NCBI GenBank assembly: GCA_000383715.1
Contig: KB911838.1
Location: 157,754-221,753 of the forward strand
DNA length: 64,000 bases
From: Verrucomicrobia bacterium SCGC AAA164-E04
GTDB lineage: Bacteria; Verrucomicrobiota; Verrucomicrobiia; Limisphaerales; AAA164-E04
Direction: 5' to 3'
The notes beneath the pieces were generated by a model. The model did not search any database. It was not told the origin of the DNA and saw only the letters and a list, made by a program, of their open reading frames with translations. Shown here one piece after another: positions 61,632 through 64,000 of this stretch. Position numbers and translations under genes: made by a program. Position 1 is the stretch's first letter; the number at the start of each line of letters is the position of its first letter.

Positions 61632-61871
61632 ATGGCTCTAAAAATTACAATTCAATATTGTAGCGTTTGAAACTACGAACCCAAAGCCGTCGGTCTGGCG
61701 GAAAAGCTCTTGAAATTCAAACAGGATATCGCTTCCCTGACATTGATCCCTGAAGGCGGAGGTTTGTTTGAAGTCATTGTGGACGGAAACTTGATTTACA
61801 GCAAAAAAGCCACCGGGCAATTTCCTGATCCTGAGTTCATTGTTCAGCAAGTGAGGGGTATGCGACACTAG
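61632..61871 (+). CDS. SelW/Rdx-family selenoprotein with in-frame TGA (Sec13)
   Basis: 79 residues if the TGA at 61668-61670 is read as selenocysteine. The start is MALKITIQYCSVU (U = Sec13), then NYEPKAVGLAEKLLKF, the end is TAG. This is the Rdx (SelW/SelT/SelH-type) thioredoxin-like fold. An N-terminal strand ends in the CxxU redox motif (Cys10, Sec13). Then come a helix with Ala/Leu spacing, LTLIPEGGGLFEVIVDGNLIYSKK and the closing TGQFPDPEFIVQQV with the family FP. Family members have CxxC or CxxU at exactly this place. A SECIS-like hairpin follows at 61687. The role is probably thiol-based redox defence. The gene converges on a DsbD-like gene, 32 bases away. A TGA nonsense mutation is the alternative, but the rest of the frame is intact. 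Confidence 0.85.
61687..61701 (+). promoter_or_regulatory. bacterial SECIS element
   Basis: CCGUC (61687-61691) and GGCGG (61697-61701) form a five-pair stem (one U-G) with the apical loop GGUCU (61692-61696). The loop starts 22 bases after the TGA. Bacterial SECIS elements need a small stem with G at the start of the loop about 16-37 bases after UGA, and E. coli fdhF has the same GGUCU core. This is where SelB would bind to direct selenocysteine insertion at 61668. Confidence 0.8.
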
Positions 61872-61903
61872 TCAGGCTGTTCCCACTTGCAGCCTAAGTT
61901 CGT

Positions 61904-62794
61904 TCAGTTGATGGGGAGATCCAATCTCGCCCAATGGAAACCTTCCCCTGCCATTTTCCATCGCAGCCAACCATGCATGCGTTTGGGTTTGACTGATGCA
62001 TAAGCGGCCCTTCTGAGTGACAACTTCCAGCCGTGTTCGGTTTGTTCCAATGTCTGGGGCTCGTCAGATGTGATCTGTTCGGTGATATCAAAAAAGTAAA
62101 CATCCTCCAGCTCTCCGGATTGCGGGAAATTTTTCCACTGAAGATCGAATCTGTTCGAGGAGATATCCAGATTGGCTTTGAATACGTCCGTTTGTGCCTT
62201 TGGCGGGAATTTGGAGGCCGCGTTTTTTATATGCTTGAACCATTCTGTCTTGCGCTTGCTCAATGGCCTGTCATCAATGCCCAATCTGAGATCTAAATTC
62301 ACGCCTCTTCCTGGTAGGCAAGTTCGAGCGCACATCATCCAGTTGACAAAGGCTTTTATTTCCAGAGGTTCATTGAATACTGCATCTGCGGCTGAACTAA
62401 GTTGAACAAGCAAAAGGCATGTGCCCTCATATCCGTAGACATCAAGTCTTCCCATCTTAACAATCTGAGGTGTTTCCCACTGGATAGGGCCGGCCGTTAT
62501 CCCTTTCGGTAATGTCCATTCAATGAGTGTTGGCATACCAGCGTCACCACCGTTTTGCCAATAAGTGTGCCAGGCAGGGTCGTGCTTTAATTCCAAAGCC
62601 ACCCACCAGCTTTCGCCAGTATTTATATGTGACCGGTCACTTAATAATCTGGCTTCCACATATCGATCACGCTGTGGAAGCGATGACCCCGAAATCTCCG
62701 AACCTTCGCTCAAGGCTGGAATCATTCCTGAAAGAACACAGAATGCGAACGAAGACAAAATCCATTTTCTAAAGATGACGCGTAACTTAATCAT
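61904..62794 (-). CDS. periplasmic DsbD alpha-like (thiol:disulfide interchange) domain protein
   Basis: 296 residues with a signal peptide (ILSSFAFCVLSGMIPALS). The core matches the N-terminal domain of DsbD/DipZ proteins: HDPAWHTYWQNGGDAGMPTLIEW, then VNWMMCARTCLPG, whose CxxxC pair would be the redox site. The membrane and thioredoxin domains of full DsbD are missing, so it probably receives electrons from a separate membrane protein or only binds a partner. It follows the zinc-ribbon gene with a one-base gap and converges on the selenoprotein gene, placing two thiol-redox genes side by side. Confidence 0.8.
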   Translation of the reverse strand: MIKLRVIFRKWILSSFAFCVLSGMIPALSEGSEISGSSLPQRDRYVEARLLSDRSHINTGESWWVALELKHDPAWHTYWQNGGDAGMPTLIEWTLPKGITAGPIQWETPQIVKMGRLDVYGYEGTCLLLVQLSSAADAVFNEPLEIKAFVNWMMCARTCLPGRGVNLDLRLGIDDRPLSKRKTEWFKHIKNAASKFPPKAQTDVFKANLDISSNRFDLQWKNFPQSGELEDVYFFDITEQITSDEPQTLEQTEHGWKLSLRRAAYASVKPKRMHGWLRWKMAGEGFHWARLDLPIN

Positions 62795-62795
62795 G

Positions 62796-62966
62796 TCAGT
62801 CGAAATCGGAGCAACTCATAAAATAGCCACATTTGCTGCAGACAAGTTTGCATTTGTGATTGTGCAGTTCATTTCCGCATCTTGCACAATAGCGCCAATA
62901 TTCACCATCAAGCTCAGTATCAGGGGTAGGTGCTTGTTCTGGATTTTCAGGGGCTGAATCTGACAT
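62796..62966 (-). CDS. small zinc-ribbon protein
   Basis: 56 residues from the ATG at 62966; a longer start at 62987 adds seven. An acidic, Pro-rich head precedes YCARCGNELHNHKCKLVCSKCGYF, with two CxxC knuckles plus a further His/Cys pair, enough to bind one or two zinc ions. The final MSCSDF is conserved in small ribbon proteins of Verrucomicrobiota, as far as I recall. It sits between the DUF1501 gene and the DsbD-like gene with 37- and 1-base gaps. Function unknown. Confidence 0.7.
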   Translation of the reverse strand: MSDSAPENPEQAPTPDTELDGEYWRYCARCGNELHNHKCKLVCSKCGYFMSCSDFD

Positions 62967-63003
62967 GCAATGTACGGGTGTTATCACCTTTGCAAAAGCT
63001 GGG

Positions 63004-63999
63004 TCACGCGATGATGTCCCTTACGACATTACCATAGACATCAGTAAGTCGGTAATCGCGTCCTGCATGCCTGAAGGTCAACTGCTCATGATCAAGCCCC
63101 ATCAAGTGAAGAACAGTCGCATGAAGGTCGTGCATGTGTACTTTGTTTTCCACAGCCTGATACCCATATTCGTCCGTCGCACCATAACTGAAACCCGGTT
63201 TGACCCCGCCCCCAGCCATCCAGACAGTAAAACCGAATGGATTGTGATCGCGTCCGTTGTTGTTTTGAGAAAAAGGAGTGCGACCAAATTCTCCGCCCCA
63301 CCAGACCAGTGTGTCTTCAAGCAAACCTCGTGATTTCAGATCAGTCAGTAAACCCGAAATAGGCTTATCCACAGCAAGTGCGTGTTGTTCATGGCGAGGC
63401 AGATTGGAGTGCTGATCCCACTTTGGATTCCCGCCGTCATTATCGCTGTAATTGACCTGAATATAGCGAACTCCCGATTCTGCCATCTTTCTGGCCAGCA
63501 AACATTGGCGCCCGTATTGATCGGTTTCTTTTTCTCCAATACCGTAAATTTTTTGTGTTGCATCAGATTCAGTATTCAAGTCCATCAATTCCGGTGCGGT
63601 CATCTGCATGCGGTAAGCGAGTTCAAAGGCATTGAGGTTTGCATTCATTGCATCGCTTGATGGACTTTGACTAAGCTGCGTCTCGTTTAGTTTTTGGAGG
63701 AGTCGGAATCGCTGCAATTGCTCGGACTGGCTCAATCTTGGATTGATGATATCCTTAATGCCTGCTTCCTGGACTGCTTGCTCCGCTTTTCCGATAGGTG
63801 TGCCCTGGTGGATGGCTGGGAGGAAACCATTGCCATAATTTTGGGGGCCTCCCATGCGCGCTGTTGGGCAAATTGTCACGAAGGAAGGCATGTTGGCATT
63901 TTCTGTTCCCAAACCGTAGCTGATCCAGCTTCCTACCGAAGGTCGAACGGTATTTACGGAACCTGTATGGAGAAAAAGCGTCGAAGGCCCATGTGCCAC
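63004..63999 (-). CDS. DUF1501 domain protein (5' end beyond the window)
   Basis: 331 residues of the C-terminal part; the gene continues past the right edge. DUF1501 proteins are secreted, sulfatase/alkaline-phosphatase-fold proteins that are very numerous in Planctomycetes and Verrucomicrobiota. They are usually paired with a DUF1549/DUF1553 cytochrome protein, which should lie just outside the window. Recognisable blocks are SVGSWISYGLGTEN near the visible start, ARKMAESGVRYIQVNYSDND, LVWWGGEFGRTPFSQNNNGRDHNPFG and LHLMGLDHEQLTFRHAGRDYRLTDV at the end. Its Tat-type signal would be in the missing part. Confidence 0.92.
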   Translation of the reverse strand: MAHGPSTLFLHTGSVNTVRPSVGSWISYGLGTENANMPSFVTICPTARMGGPQNYGNGFLPAIHQGTPIGKAEQAVQEAGIKDIINPRLSQSEQLQRFRLLQKLNETQLSQSPSSDAMNANLNAFELAYRMQMTAPELMDLNTESDATQKIYGIGEKETDQYGRQCLLARKMAESGVRYIQVNYSDNDGGNPKWDQHSNLPRHEQHALAVDKPISGLLTDLKSRGLLEDTLVWWGGEFGRTPFSQNNNGRDHNPFGFTVWMAGGGVKPGFSYGATDEYGYQAVENKVHMHDLHATVLHLMGLDHEQLTFRHAGRDYRLTDVYGNVVRDIIA

Positions 64000-64000
64000 C

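Noticed and set aside
61638..61868. Antisense 76-codon frame across the selenoprotein
   Set aside because: Its sequence is the complement of the Rdx gene and has no family features; the plus strand explains the conservation pattern.
1..64000. CRISPR arrays, insertion sequences or rRNA genes
   Set aside because: No regularly spaced repeats, no transposase-like protein and no rRNA sequence were seen.

Overview
The window reads as a chromosome segment of a Verrucomicrobiota bacterium (PVC superphylum). The evidence is the gene content: a DUF1501 protein, secreted multihaem cytochrome c with a PA14 domain next to a sorbosone-dehydrogenase-like propeller, two formylglycine sulfatases, DUF1844 beside a LON-domain protein, DUF5009, and a remnant of the 'YxLQSSTDxxxW...FFR' C-terminus typical of verrucomicrobial surface proteins. 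Many starts lack a clear Shine-Dalgarno. Taxonomy is inferred from families, not from a marker gene.

Layout. 0-3.3 kb: AT-rich accessory region with unrecognised small genes, a protein carrying HUH and YxxK motifs that could be a rolling-circle-type replication endonuclease, and five hairpins that all have three-base loops; it resembles an integrated or decaying replicon. 3.4-8.6 kb: lactonase-type amidohydrolase, then glnD-lspA-miaA. 8.6-13 kb (minus): PA14 cytochrome and propeller dehydrogenase. 13.5-15.7 kb (minus): LON-domain protein, DUF1844, SurA-like isomerase. 15.8-23.3 kb (plus): coiled-coil protein, moaA, kamA-like aminomutase, nth, four-carbon acid sugar kinase, esterase, DUF3616 lipoprotein. 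23.3-27.8 kb: sulfatase, hisH, and a partial ebo cluster (eboE, eboB and a small conserved gene). 28.2-32.2 kb: GNAT-like membrane protein, cupin-glutaredoxin-lipA operon, M1 peptidase lipoprotein. 32.2-35.5 kb (minus): dehydrogenase-aldolase-sulfatase operon. 35.6-36.8 kb: arsenate reductase plus aquaglyceroporin, a probable arsenic detoxification pair. 36.9-43.5 kb (minus): large propeller-amidohydrolase and M16 peptidase. 43.7-47.1 kb: Mn/Zn/Fe ABC importer whose first permease is fused to a DtxR-type regulatory domain, preceded by a perfect inverted repeat that looks like its operator. 47.1-53.8 kb: phosphatase, a frameshifted secreted protein, aroB, a CusF-Sco fusion, phoU, SGNH hydrolase. 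53.9-59.2 kb (minus): ROK kinase, Nudix hydrolase, tRNA-Lys(UUU), DUF423, SDR, AsmA-like, DUF5009. 59.4-64 kb: recD2, a hidden selenoprotein, DsbD-like domain, zinc ribbon, DUF1501.

The main discovery is at 61632-61871. A 79-codon SelW/Rdx-family gene is interrupted by an in-frame TGA exactly where the CxxU selenocysteine belongs. A hairpin with loop GGUCU follows at the spacing expected of a bacterial SECIS. The organism is therefore predicted to make selenoproteins, and conventional gene calling would miss this one entirely.

Other points of note are the fused permease-regulator with its operator, the partial ebo cluster, the one-base frameshift in a G7 tract at 47914-47920, a ROK kinase without its zinc cysteines, and a transcription terminator for one operon encoded inside the 3' end of the convergent miaA gene.
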